DNA of 64,000 nucleotides from Mesotoga prima MesG1.Ag.4.2 (GTDB lineage Bacteria; Thermotogota; Thermotogae; Petrotogales; Kosmotogaceae), in NCBI RefSeq assembly GCF_000147715.2, contig NC_017934.1, positions 1,054,001 to 1,118,000 on the forward strand. Direction: 5' to 3'. The notes beneath the pieces were generated by a model, which worked only from the letters and a program-made list of their open reading frames with translations, made no database searches and was not told the DNA's origin. This document shows, one piece after another, positions 8,933 to 16,596 of the stretch. Made by a program: the position numbers and the translations under genes. Position 1 is the stretch's first letter; every line of letters starts with the position of its first letter.

Positions 8933-10040
8933 GGTAATAATAGTTGGAGCAGGCCCCGCTGGACTCGCCGCCTCAAGAATCTTTGCCCGTGACGGAATAG
9001 ATTTCCTTCTTCTTGATTCTAAAAGCTTCCCACGAGAAAAGGGCTGCGGAGGGGGTTTGACGCCAAGATCTTTGAAGAGGGTCCACGAGATATTTCCCGA
9101 AGTGGATATCGAGGGCTTCGACTGTCACGAGTTAAGCATAAACAGGTTAATCGACGGACAGATGAAGCATCTTACTACTCTGATGTCAAAGAAGACAATA
9201 TTCAAAACTGTTGACAGGAAGGAATTTGATAATGCTCTTCTCAAATCCATAGTTGAGAGAGGCGGTAGATTCCTTTCTTCAAGAGTGAGAGAGATCGTGA
9301 AAGAGGAACAAGGTTTTGTCGTTAAGACAGATGAAAGAGAGTTGACCTCTGACTATGTAATCGTTTCGGCCGGCGTTTTTGGGGCAAAACTCCTTGGACA
9401 TGAACCACCCTCTTTTGGAGTTGCATATTATGGTTACAGCTCTCCCACGGGAAGTGCTTCCGTCACCTTTATCCCCAATGGTTACCTTTGGAGTTTCCCT
9501 GGTGAGTCTTTCGACTCTGTTGGAGGTGGGATTTACCCCGATTCGGAGAAGACTCCCTCTTATGAAGAGATGAGTACCTTGATAAAGAGATCTTTCGGTG
9601 AAGAGATTGATTTGCGGGGGACACCAATCCCTACTTTCAATACCGATGTAGTTCTTAGTTTGAACAACCTATACACGAATTTGCTGGTTGCAGGAGACAG
9701 CGCGGGACTTGTTGATAACTGGACGGGCGCCGGTATCGATTTTGCTCTCGATTCTGGCAGACAGGCTGCACTCTCGATCATTGAGGATGGTTACAAAGGC
9801 AAAACTGTTAACGAAAGATATCTTGAAAGGCTCTTCCCGGCAGCCAGGCATCTGCAAATCGCAGACGCCTTCAGAAAAAGGTTCAACAGGAATTTCGAAG
9901 AACATTTAGATCTTCTCAAGGGAAGAATGACTGGGAAACTTCTTTCTAACTATCTTGGCTACTACGTTAAGGGTCCTTACAGACTCGCATTCAAAAGCCT
10001 ATTCACTCGTGGAATCTCAAGTCGCCAACTACACTGCTGA
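8922..10040 (+). CDS. FAD-dependent oxidoreductase of the geranylgeranyl reductase family
   Basis: A 372-residue flavoprotein. The N-terminal dinucleotide fold has VIIVGAGPAGLAA (residues 5-17) and a DSKSFPREKGCGGGLTPR segment with the Cys found in the family; the FAD-binding GDSAGLVDNWTGAGID lies near 265-280. The mid-section PNGYLWSFPGESFDSVGGG matches the Y-x-W-x-F-P...V-G-x-G pattern of geranylgeranyl reductases, which saturate isoprenoid chains. It shares an operon with the MFS gene. Related proteins act on other lipids or quinones, so the substrate is open. Its 3' end overlaps the convergent ABC gene by 12 bases. Confidence 0.82.
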   Translation: MHSKVIIVGAGPAGLAASRIFARDGIDFLLLDSKSFPREKGCGGGLTPRSLKRVHEIFPEVDIEGFDCHELSINRLIDGQMKHLTTLMSKKTIFKTVDRKEFDNALLKSIVERGGRFLSSRVREIVKEEQGFVVKTDERELTSDYVIVSAGVFGAKLLGHEPPSFGVAYYGYSSPTGSASVTFIPNGYLWSFPGESFDSVGGGIYPDSEKTPSYEEMSTLIKRSFGEEIDLRGTPIPTFNTDVVLSLNNLYTNLLVAGDSAGLVDNWTGAGIDFALDSGRQAALSIIEDGYKGKTVNERYLERLFPAARHLQIADAFRKRFNRNFEEHLDLLKGRMTGKLLSNYLGYYVKGPYRLAFKSLFTRGISSRQLHC

Positions 10041-10748
10041 AGTCACCCGAGGAACGATATTTCTCATCCCGTCATTAACCACTTCGCCTTCCATCAGTCT
10101 CATCAGCCTTTCTCCATATGAATTAGCGATATCCATGTTGTGTGTGATCATGATTATCGTAATGTCATATTCTCTGTTTATCCTTTCAGTCAACTCCATG
10201 ACTCTGGAAGCGCTGTCAGGGTCTAGAGAAGCAGTGTGTTCGTCGAGAAGGAGAAGCCGCGGTTTCGACAAGATCGCCATCACCATGGCCAGAGACTGTT
10301 TCTGCCCACCTGAAAGCTCGCCTGCCTTGGTTTTCAGTCTGTCTTCGAGCCCCAGTCCCAGATCCCTTAGCAACGATATTGCCTCTTCTTTGACGGAACT
10401 GAACTTGAAAGGCCTATTTCCCTTCTTTGAGGCTATTATCAGATTTTCGGCAATGGTGAGGGCCGGAAATATGCCTGTGTTCGGATCCTGGTAAACCCTA
10501 CCGATGAACTCCGCAAGTTTGTGTGGCTTCATGTAATTCATTGTCTTACCGTCGATCATGTAGAGACCGGATGTCGGCTGAACCTCACCGAGTATCACCT
10601 TAAGAAGGGTGGATTTTCCCGCACCGTTTGGCCCCACGATTGTCACGAACTGCCCCTCTAGAACTGTGAGACTCACATTTTTCAGTGCCACCCTTTCGTT
10701 TTCCATCCCTGGATTGTATGTAACAGTCAGATCTTTGAATTCGACCAT
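10029..10748 (-). CDS. ABC transporter ATPase, TrpZ-like (putative aromatic amino acid importer)
   Basis: A 239-residue nucleotide-binding subunit. Walker A is GPNGAGKST, the signature is LSGGQKQS, Walker B is LLLLDEHTASLDP and the switch His is in MITHNMD. The Q-loop reads VYQDPNTG. It is the last gene of a three-gene unit (binding protein, permease, ATPase) and overlaps the permease gene by 22 bases. This transporter class is annotated as a putative tryptophan/tyrosine importer in other bacteria. Control by the upstream attenuator should extend to this gene. Confidence 0.9.
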   Translation of the reverse strand: MVEFKDLTVTYNPGMENERVALKNVSLTVLEGQFVTIVGPNGAGKSTLLKVILGEVQPTSGLYMIDGKTMNYMKPHKLAEFIGRVYQDPNTGIFPALTIAENLIIASKKGNRPFKFSSVKEEAISLLRDLGLGLEDRLKTKAGELSGGQKQSLAMVMAILSKPRLLLLDEHTASLDPDSASRVMELTERINREYDITIIMITHNMDIANSYGERLMRLMEGEVVNDGMRNIVPRVTSAV

Positions 10749-11740
10749 AACCTCTTCACCTCCTGCTTCACCTTTCGTTTACCTCCACTTGAAGAAAGCT
10801 GACGCAATCCAATAACCGTGATAATAAAAACTGCTGTGAGTAGTTTCATGTCGCTTGCAAGAAAGCCGATCCTATATCCGTATCTCATCGCTAGGGAGAG
10901 AAGTGCCTGATATATCACTCCACCCACTATTGGAGAAAGCAGGCCGTAGAAAAGCTTTACTCTCCCGAGAAGTATCTCGCCCATTATTACCGAAGCCAGT
11001 CCCGTTACAACCATTCCCTGCCCAATCGTTGCGTCAGAGAACCCACTGTAGAGGGCGAAAAGTCCGCCACTCAACCCTATAACGCAGTTGGCAATGGTAA
11101 GCCCCGCAATGGCAAGAACATCCTGGGATATTCCGAAAGACACCACCCCCGAGGGATTACTGCCAAATGCTCTCAGTGTCATTCCCGGGTCAGATTTCAA
11201 TGCAACCGACAGAACTACAACCACAGCAGAAATTAAGACAACTATTAGTAACAAGTCAGAACCATCGAGCTGGTTATTAAAGATATTCTTGGCAACTACC
11301 GTTGTTCTTGATTGGCGCTTCTCAGTGTTGATCTCAAGCTCTTCGAAAAGGTTATCTAGGCCAGTACCGCCGCTCATCTCCTCGAAGCTTTGAGTTGTCC
11401 CCTCTGGAACGACTCTTGGAACTGGGAGATTGGGTCCGCCCATTACCCTGAGATTGACTGAGTAAAGCATTGTCATGACCAAAATTCCGGCAAGAAGAAC
11501 GTTGATCTTGAGCTTTCTATGAATAGTCCCCGTAATGCTTCCGGCAATGGCTCCCGTTAAGGCGGCTAGCATTATCGCAATCCAGGCGGGAAGACCGGAG
11601 ACAAGTGCTTTTACGGCAACGGCTGCTCCGAGGGCAAAGGAACCGTCCGTCGTAAGATCGGGAAGATCAACAATTCTGAATGATATGTAGACTCCCAGGG
11701 CCATCAGGCCGATTATCAATCCCTGTTCCAGAATCGCCAT
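10727..11740 (-). CDS. ABC transporter permease, TrpY-like
   Basis: A 337-residue hydrophobic subunit of the COG4120 type, related to the LivH/BPD_transp_2 fold, with about 8-9 helices. It starts with an amphipathic segment and has the DLTTDGSFALGAA loop typical of this class. The hydrophilic insert around residues 110-165, with EEMSGGTGLDN and a Lys/Arg-rich part, is a loop between helices. It lies 4 bases downstream of the binding-protein gene and overlaps the ATPase gene. Confidence 0.88.
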   Translation of the reverse strand: MAILEQGLIIGLMALGVYISFRIVDLPDLTTDGSFALGAAVAVKALVSGLPAWIAIMLAALTGAIAGSITGTIHRKLKINVLLAGILVMTMLYSVNLRVMGGPNLPVPRVVPEGTTQSFEEMSGGTGLDNLFEELEINTEKRQSRTTVVAKNIFNNQLDGSDLLLIVVLISAVVVVLSVALKSDPGMTLRAFGSNPSGVVSFGISQDVLAIAGLTIANCVIGLSGGLFALYSGFSDATIGQGMVVTGLASVIMGEILLGRVKLFYGLLSPIVGGVIYQALLSLAMRYGYRIGFLASDMKLLTAVFIITVIGLRQLSSSGGKRKVKQEVKRLWSNSKI

Positions 11741-11744
11741 GAAC

Positions 11745-12716
11745 TTACCTTTCCGTCTCTACACCATCGGTTACTATCAGATTAGCCAGATCTAGGACCG
11801 ATTGTGGAATCTCTACGCCGATTTCTTCTGCGATGTCTGTGTTGACGAAAAGAATCAAGGAATCCTGTCCCAGTATCTTAGTTTCGAGTTCCGAAGGAGG
11901 AGTACCCTTAAGAATTTCAACAACCAGTTCTCCGGTGGCTCTACCGACCTGGTAGTAATTAAATCCAAAGCCGATCAGACCGCCAGATCTTGCAATATCT
12001 ATATCTCCCGCGACAATTGCGACCTTTTCTCTCAAGGCAACCGTAGAAATCGATTCTATGCTTGAGGCAGCAGTGTTATCTGTACCGATGTAGATTGCGT
12101 CTACATCTTTTATCTGGGCATTTAGAGAGGCGACCATTTCGGCGGTCGTAGAACCTGTGATATCTATTAGTTCTAGTCCAAGAGCGTCACAGGCTTCTTT
12201 GGCAAACTCCCTTATTGTCACGGAGTTGGCCTCTCCGGAATTGTAAATCACTCCCACCCTTTCGACATCCGGAAGAGTAAGTTTCAGCAGCTGAAGCTGG
12301 GTTTTTACAGGTGTCATGTCGCTTATCCCAACCACGTTTCCAGGGTTCTTTCCAAATGCCGGTACAAGGTTTGCGCTGACCGGATCGGTTACGGCGCTGA
12401 AAACCACGGGAATTGTCTTTGAAGCATTTACAAGTGCCTGAGCCGACGGAGTTGCTATTCCGACCATTACAGCTGCTTTTAATGATACGAACTGCTTTGC
12501 AATGGCTACCGCAGTGGAAACCGATCCCTGAGCATTCTGGAAGTCAATAACAATGTTGTCCCCATCCTTGAAGCCACTCTCTTCAAGAACATCGATAATT
12601 CCTTCCCTCACTGCATCAAGAGCCGGGTGCTCTACTATCGCTGTAATCCCAACTGTTTGAACAGACAAACCAAGAATCCCTACCAGTAGTAATAGACACA
12701 CAAGAACCTGCTTCAT
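11745..12716 (-). CDS. ABC transporter substrate-binding protein, TrpX-like
   Basis: A 323-residue exported binding protein of the COG2984 (ABC_sub_bind) family. The start at 12716 has GGAGGG about 7 bases upstream; the longer open frame starting at 12779 would run through the attenuator hairpin and is not used. Residues 1-22 are a signal peptide (MKQVLVCLLLLVGILGLS). The mature part has the family's LVNASKTIPVVFSAVTDP and PGNVVGISDMTPV segments. Homologues bind tryptophan or tyrosine or are uncharacterised. The aromatic leader peptide upstream makes an aromatic amino acid the likely substrate. Confidence 0.9.
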   Translation of the reverse strand: MKQVLVCLLLLVGILGLSVQTVGITAIVEHPALDAVREGIIDVLEESGFKDGDNIVIDFQNAQGSVSTAVAIAKQFVSLKAAVMVGIATPSAQALVNASKTIPVVFSAVTDPVSANLVPAFGKNPGNVVGISDMTPVKTQLQLLKLTLPDVERVGVIYNSGEANSVTIREFAKEACDALGLELIDITGSTTAEMVASLNAQIKDVDAIYIGTDNTAASSIESISTVALREKVAIVAGDIDIARSGGLIGFGFNYYQVGRATGELVVEILKGTPPSELETKILGQDSLILFVNTDIAEEIGVEIPQSVLDLANLIVTDGVETER

Positions 12717-12735
12717 TCTACATCCCTCCTGATAT

Positions 12736-12776
12736 AAAAAAAGAGAGAGGACGCTTCTCAACGTCCTCTCTCTTTT
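12736..12776 (-). terminator. Attenuator: intrinsic terminator inside the leader of the TrpXYZ-like operon
   Basis: On the minus strand AAAAGAGAGAGGACG and CGTCCTCTCTCTTTT pair perfectly (15 bp, 8-base loop) and are followed by a T run. The hairpin lies between the leader-peptide stop (12793) and the SD of the binding-protein gene (about 12726), so it must be bypassed for the operon to be expressed. Confidence 0.9.
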
Positions 12777-12839
12777 CACTCTCTAGTGTATTTTAACTCA
12801 AGCACACACTGGAGGAGTCCGAAGAAAGGACGTTCCTCC
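12760..12839 (-). promoter_or_regulatory. Competing antiterminator and anti-antiterminator segments of the attenuator
   Basis: Minus-strand bases 12834-12822 (AACGTCCTTTCTT) can pair with the 5' arm of the terminator, 12772-12760, in 13 consecutive pairs including two G-U, which prevents the terminator. The same bases can instead fold upstream: GGAGG at 12839-12835 with CCTCC at 12815-12811, and GTCC with GGAC inside. GGAGG begins in codon 16 of the leader peptide, just after its Tyr-Trp-Phe codons, so a ribosome stalled there would mask it and free the antiterminator strand. Confidence 0.75.
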
Positions 12840-12885
12840 TAAACCAATAAGCGTATGCAAAGCTTATGAATGTTGCTCGAGTCAT
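12793..12885 (-). CDS. Aromatic-rich leader peptide (30 residues) controlling the ABC operon
   Basis: ATG at 12885 is preceded, 8 bases away, by GGAGG (12898-12894). The peptide begins MTRATFISFAYAYWFRRN and ends at TAA 12793. Phe9, Tyr11, Tyr13, Trp14 and Phe15 fall within seven codons, directly before the segments that form alternative RNA hairpins. This is the layout of leader peptides of trp, phe and pheST operons, where ribosome stalling at scarce charged tRNA permits read-through. Function is inferred from this layout; the peptide itself need have no activity. It is too short for ordinary gene calling and would normally be missed. Confidence 0.8.
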   Translation of the reverse strand: MTRATFISFAYAYWFRRNVLSSDSSSVCLS

Positions 12886-12899
12886 CACATTTACCTCCG

Positions 12900-12919
12900 A
12901 ATTTCTTTGATAAGAAATT
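12900..12919. repeat. Perfect inverted repeat over the predicted transcription start
   Basis: AATTTCTT, TGAT, AAGAAATT. It touches the -10 box of the leader-peptide promoter and covers the expected start site, the position of a repressor operator; alternatively it is a 5'-end hairpin. Confidence 0.45.
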
Positions 12920-12947
12920 TATACCACAAATAAATGTTACGGATCAA
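12918..12947 (-). promoter_or_regulatory. Predicted sigma-A promoter of the attenuated ABC operon
   Basis: Minus strand: -35 TTGATC (12947-12942), 18-base spacer, -10 TATAAA (12923-12918). It lies 33 bases upstream of the leader-peptide ATG. Confidence 0.6.
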
Positions 12948-12973
12948 CGGTAAAGACGAACGTTTTGTTTCCT

Positions 12974-13912
12974 TTATGTTCTCTCTTCCCTCGAATAAGG
13001 CACACCCGATGAAGCGGGAGCCCCGACCTTGCGCTTCAAAGTGTCTGTTGAAGTGAAGAAGAGCACGACAATCGTCAGCAAATAAGGAAGCATCTTCAGA
13101 AAGTCGGGTGAAATATGAGCGCCGACGGCCTGCAATCGTAGTCCTAGGGCGGTTATCCCCCCAAAGAGATACGCACCGATCAAAGCTTTAACGGGATCCC
13201 AGGTGGCGAACAGAACCAAGGCTATCGCTATCCACCCTCTGCCCGCAGTCATGTTTTCTATCCACATGGAGTTGTAGGCAAGCGAGAGATAGGCGCCTCC
13301 AATGGCCGTTATCGATCCGCCGAGAACCGTGTAAAAATACCTCACCGCGAAGACATTTATTCCTTTAGCATCGGCAGCCTCGGGGGATTCTCCCACCGCT
13401 CTGAGAGTAAGACCTGGCTTTGTTTTATAAATGAAGAACCACATAATCGGGACAAGCACAAAACTAATATAAACGAGTACGTCATGATTGAAAAGAACCT
13501 GACCGATGTAAGGAATGTCCGAGAGGAAGGGAATCTTAATTGGCTCGAAACGCCTTGCAATTACACCGATATAGTCTTTCCCCCAGAGGCCGCTTATTCC
13601 GGTACCGAGCATAGTAATGGCCAGACCGCTGACAATCTGGTTGACTCTCAGTGTAACTGTGAAGAAGGCATGAACAAGACCAAGGATTGCACCTGCAAGC
13701 ATTGCCAAAAGTAAAGCCGCGAGAAGGTTCGATGTTTGATATGAAGCGACAAAGCCACCAATGGCACCAACAAGCATAAGACCTTCCAGTCCAAGATTCA
13801 TAACTCCAGACCGCTCGGTGAATATTGTGCCTAGAACGGCAAAGAGCAGTGGTGTTCCAGCCCTAATGGTGGCGTTGAGAGTCGAGAGAATAAACGATTC
13901 GATATTATTCAA
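12974..13912 (-). CDS. Nucleoside-type ABC transporter permease, NupQ/COG1079 family
   Basis: A 312-residue membrane subunit with about 8-9 helices, including FTERSGVMNLGLEGLMLVGA near residue 30 and VGESPEAADAKGIN near 195, both typical of the BPD_transp_2 permeases that work with BMP-type binding proteins. TTG start with GGAGG 9 bases upstream. It overlaps the preceding permease gene by 8 bases and is the last gene of the four-gene importer operon. The substrate (nucleosides or related compounds) is inferred from the family. Confidence 0.9.
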   Translation of the reverse strand: MNNIESFILSTLNATIRAGTPLLFAVLGTIFTERSGVMNLGLEGLMLVGAIGGFVASYQTSNLLAALLLAMLAGAILGLVHAFFTVTLRVNQIVSGLAITMLGTGISGLWGKDYIGVIARRFEPIKIPFLSDIPYIGQVLFNHDVLVYISFVLVPIMWFFIYKTKPGLTLRAVGESPEAADAKGINVFAVRYFYTVLGGSITAIGGAYLSLAYNSMWIENMTAGRGWIAIALVLFATWDPVKALIGAYLFGGITALGLRLQAVGAHISPDFLKMLPYLLTIVVLFFTSTDTLKRKVGAPASSGVPYSREERT

Positions 13913-15020
13913 TGTGAGCCGCCTCCTCTTTGACGATTCTCAGCCTGTATCTGGAGATTGTTTCTCCTCCGAGAAGAGAGAAGAGAACCAGCCCTTGAAA
14001 GACCGAGATCAGAGCCATGGGAAGCTTATAAAACATCTGAAGCTGATCGTTGCCCACCAGCAACCCGCCGAAGAGAAAGGAAACGAGTAGAATCGCAATC
14101 GGATTGAGTTTGGCCAGCCATGCCACTATGATCGCCGTGTAGCCGTATCCGGGAGAAAAGCCATGCTGAAGTCTATGCTGAACGCCCATCATCTGTACAG
14201 CCCCTCCAAGTCCGGCGATCGCTCCACTTACTACGAGAGCAATAATCGTGTACCTGACAATGCTTATTCCAGAATATCTTGCGGCCTGTGCGTTATCCCC
14301 GACGATTTTGGAATTCATTCCCCAACTTGTCTTCCTATAGACGTAAAACAGAACAACTGCAATAGCAACAGCGATGAAGAAGCCAACGTGAAACTCACCT
14401 TTGAAGAGAGTTGGAAGCCTAGCTTGATCCGGGAACGGAGCCGTTCCGGGGAATCCATAACCTTTCGGGTCTTTCCAGGGACCATAGACAAGATAATCCA
14501 CCCAGAAGATCGCGACGTAGTTGAGCATCAGAGTGACCACAATCTCATCTGTCTTTGCGAACGCTTTCATCAAAGCGGGAATCAAGGCCCACAGGCCACC
14601 GGCGACTGCACCCGTGATTGATAGAAGCAGTATCATTGCCAGAGGAGAGGAGACATCTTTGAAAAGAAAGAGAGCTCCCCACGTCGCGGCCAGGGCACCC
14701 ATATAGAGCTGACCCTCTCCGCCAATGTTCCAGATCTTCATCCTGTATGCAAATGACAGTCCCAACCCCACGAAGGCTAGCGGTACCATTCTCATCAGCG
14801 TGCTGAAGATCCCATACTTATTTGCAAAAGGCCATGTAAGCATTTCCTTGTATGCATCAAACGTCTCACGAAAGGCAAGTGAAAAAGACCCTAGTCTTCC
14901 GTAGAAAAACACCATCAAGATTATCCCCATTAAGACCAGTGCGGCTACCACAGAAAGAATTGGCACGAGAATCGACGAATACTTCGGAATAACCAGCCTC
15001 TTCTCTATCTTCACTCTCAT
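13905..15020 (-). CDS. Nucleoside-type ABC transporter permease, NupP/COG4603 family
   Basis: A 371-residue membrane subunit. It has the family's WNIGGEGQLYMGALAA segment near residue 95, TDEIVVTLMLNYVA near 175 and VVGDNAQAARYSGI near 240. It pairs with the 12974-13912 permease to form the channel. Its start overlaps the end of the ATPase gene by 4 bases (ATGA), a sign of coupled translation. Confidence 0.9.
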   Translation of the reverse strand: MRVKIEKRLVIPKYSSILVPILSVVAALVLMGIILMVFFYGRLGSFSLAFRETFDAYKEMLTWPFANKYGIFSTLMRMVPLAFVGLGLSFAYRMKIWNIGGEGQLYMGALAATWGALFLFKDVSSPLAMILLLSITGAVAGGLWALIPALMKAFAKTDEIVVTLMLNYVAIFWVDYLVYGPWKDPKGYGFPGTAPFPDQARLPTLFKGEFHVGFFIAVAIAVVLFYVYRKTSWGMNSKIVGDNAQAARYSGISIVRYTIIALVVSGAIAGLGGAVQMMGVQHRLQHGFSPGYGYTAIIVAWLAKLNPIAILLVSFLFGGLLVGNDQLQMFYKLPMALISVFQGLVLFSLLGGETISRYRLRIVKEEAAHIE

Positions 15021-16543
15021 GATATCTCGCCCCGCTTTGAGCCGGCCATCATAAACCCTATTTCCTCTGTGAAAGACGGGTCGGGAGGTGTATATCCCAT
15101 AATTTCGCCCTCGTAAATCACCGCTACTCTGTCTGAAAGTCTGAAGATTTCATATAGCTCTCCTGCAAGAAGAAGAATAGCAGCTCCCCTTTCTTTGTGA
15201 GCCAAGAGAGTTTTGTAGACGAATTCCATGGCTCCAATGTCAAGCCCTCTTGTAGGATGCTCCGCGATTATGAGACAGGGCTTTGTTGAAAGTTCCCTGG
15301 CGAGAACGAGCTTCTGCAGATTTCCCCCCGAAAGAAACCTAGCCTGGGTTTTCGTTGAAGGAGTCGATATTGAATAATCTGAGATCAACTCTTTGGCTGC
15401 CCTCTGCATTGCCCTCGTGTTCAGATTAAAGGGCGATTGAGGGAGATACATGGAGTAAGAGTTCTTCATGAACACGTTTTCTGTAATAGATAACGAAGGA
15501 CAAGTTGCAACGGCTCTCCTGTCCTGAGGAATGAAAGCTACACCACCCTTTATTCTTTGGGCGACGTCAGTGTGACGAAGTATCTTGTCGTTTAACACCA
15601 CTTTGCCCTGGACAGGTTTTCTAAGACCGTAAATTGCCTCTGCAAGTTCTCTCTGACCGTTTCCGGCGACCCCTGCAATACCCAATATTTCGCCAGATTT
15701 TATGCTCAGACTGAGATTTTTTACTGCTTCAAGATTCTTGTCATTCTTAACGGTGAGATTTTCTACCTGAAGTACCGTTTTTCCAGGTTCGGTCTTGGGT
15801 TTGTCGAAATCTAGCAACACATCTCTTCCCACCATCATTCTGACCAGGGAGCGTCTGTCTACTGAATCCCTTACCTCTGTTCCAACAACTTTTCCGCCCC
15901 TCAGAACGGTGACTCTGTCGCTAATCTCAAGAACCTCGTCCAGCTTGTGACTTATAAAAATCACCGATGAGCCCTCATTCACTAGCTTCCTCATAGCCTT
16001 GAACAGTATCTCCGTTTCCTGGGGAGTTAAGACGGCAGTCGGCTCATCAAGGATTATCACTTTAGCTCCAGTGTAAAGAAGTTTAAGAATTTCTATTCTC
16101 TGTTTCTCTCCCACCGAAAGAGTCCAGACCCGTGCCCTGGGATTGACTGGAAGATCATAGCTTTTGCCCAACTTTTCGATGCTTGATTCGACCGTTTTGG
16201 TTTTTATAAAGAAGCCCATTCCCTTAAGACCAAGAACAATGTTTTCGGCGACCGTGAACGACGGTACTACCGTGAAGTGCTGCTGAACCATACCTATCCC
16301 GTATTTCAGAGCATTGTGGGGAGAAGAGATGGAAATCTGCTTGCCCTCCATGAATATCTCTCCCTCATCGGCCTTGTATATACCGAACAGAATATTCATG
16401 AGTGTGGTCTTTCCGGCTCCATTTTCTCCAAGAAGAGCATGAACTTCGCCTTTTTTTAGGTCAAGAGAGATATTTTCATTTGCTATTACACCGGGAAAGG
16501 CTTTGGTGATGTTTCTCATTTCTAGGATCGGAAGATCGGCCAA
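15017..16543 (-). CDS. Nucleoside-type ABC transporter ATPase with two nucleotide-binding domains, NupO/COG3845
   Basis: A 508-residue tandem ATPase. Domain one has GENGAGKTT, LSVGEKQRIEIL and ILDEPTAVLTP; domain two has the degenerate P-loop GVAGNGQRELAEA, LSGGNLQKLVLAREL and an AEHPTRGLD Walker B in which the usual Asp-Glu is Ala-Glu. A weak catalytic second site is common in this family. TTG start with GGAG about 9 bases upstream. A GC hairpin separates it from the binding-protein gene, 54 bases away. Confidence 0.92.
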   Translation of the reverse strand: MADLPILEMRNITKAFPGVIANENISLDLKKGEVHALLGENGAGKTTLMNILFGIYKADEGEIFMEGKQISISSPHNALKYGIGMVQQHFTVVPSFTVAENIVLGLKGMGFFIKTKTVESSIEKLGKSYDLPVNPRARVWTLSVGEKQRIEILKLLYTGAKVIILDEPTAVLTPQETEILFKAMRKLVNEGSSVIFISHKLDEVLEISDRVTVLRGGKVVGTEVRDSVDRRSLVRMMVGRDVLLDFDKPKTEPGKTVLQVENLTVKNDKNLEAVKNLSLSIKSGEILGIAGVAGNGQRELAEAIYGLRKPVQGKVVLNDKILRHTDVAQRIKGGVAFIPQDRRAVATCPSLSITENVFMKNSYSMYLPQSPFNLNTRAMQRAAKELISDYSISTPSTKTQARFLSGGNLQKLVLARELSTKPCLIIAEHPTRGLDIGAMEFVYKTLLAHKERGAAILLLAGELYEIFRLSDRVAVIYEGEIMGYTPPDPSFTEEIGFMMAGSKRGEIS

Positions 16544-16571
16544 GTAATATCACTCCAAAGAAAGAAATCGA

Positions 16572-16587
16572 GGGGCCTGGCGGCCCC
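16572..16587 (-). terminator. Intercistronic hairpin between BMP protein and its ATPase
   Basis: On the minus strand GGGGCC, loop GCCA, GGCCCC, followed by a loose T-rich stretch. It is likely a leaky terminator or an mRNA end protector that keeps the binding protein more abundant than the rest. Confidence 0.55.
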
Positions 16588-16596
16588 CCAAAACTA

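Noticed and set aside
12717-12779. Upstream extension of the TrpX-like gene to an ATG at 12779
   Set aside because: The extension is the attenuator hairpin read as codons; the SD and signal peptide both support the start at 12716.
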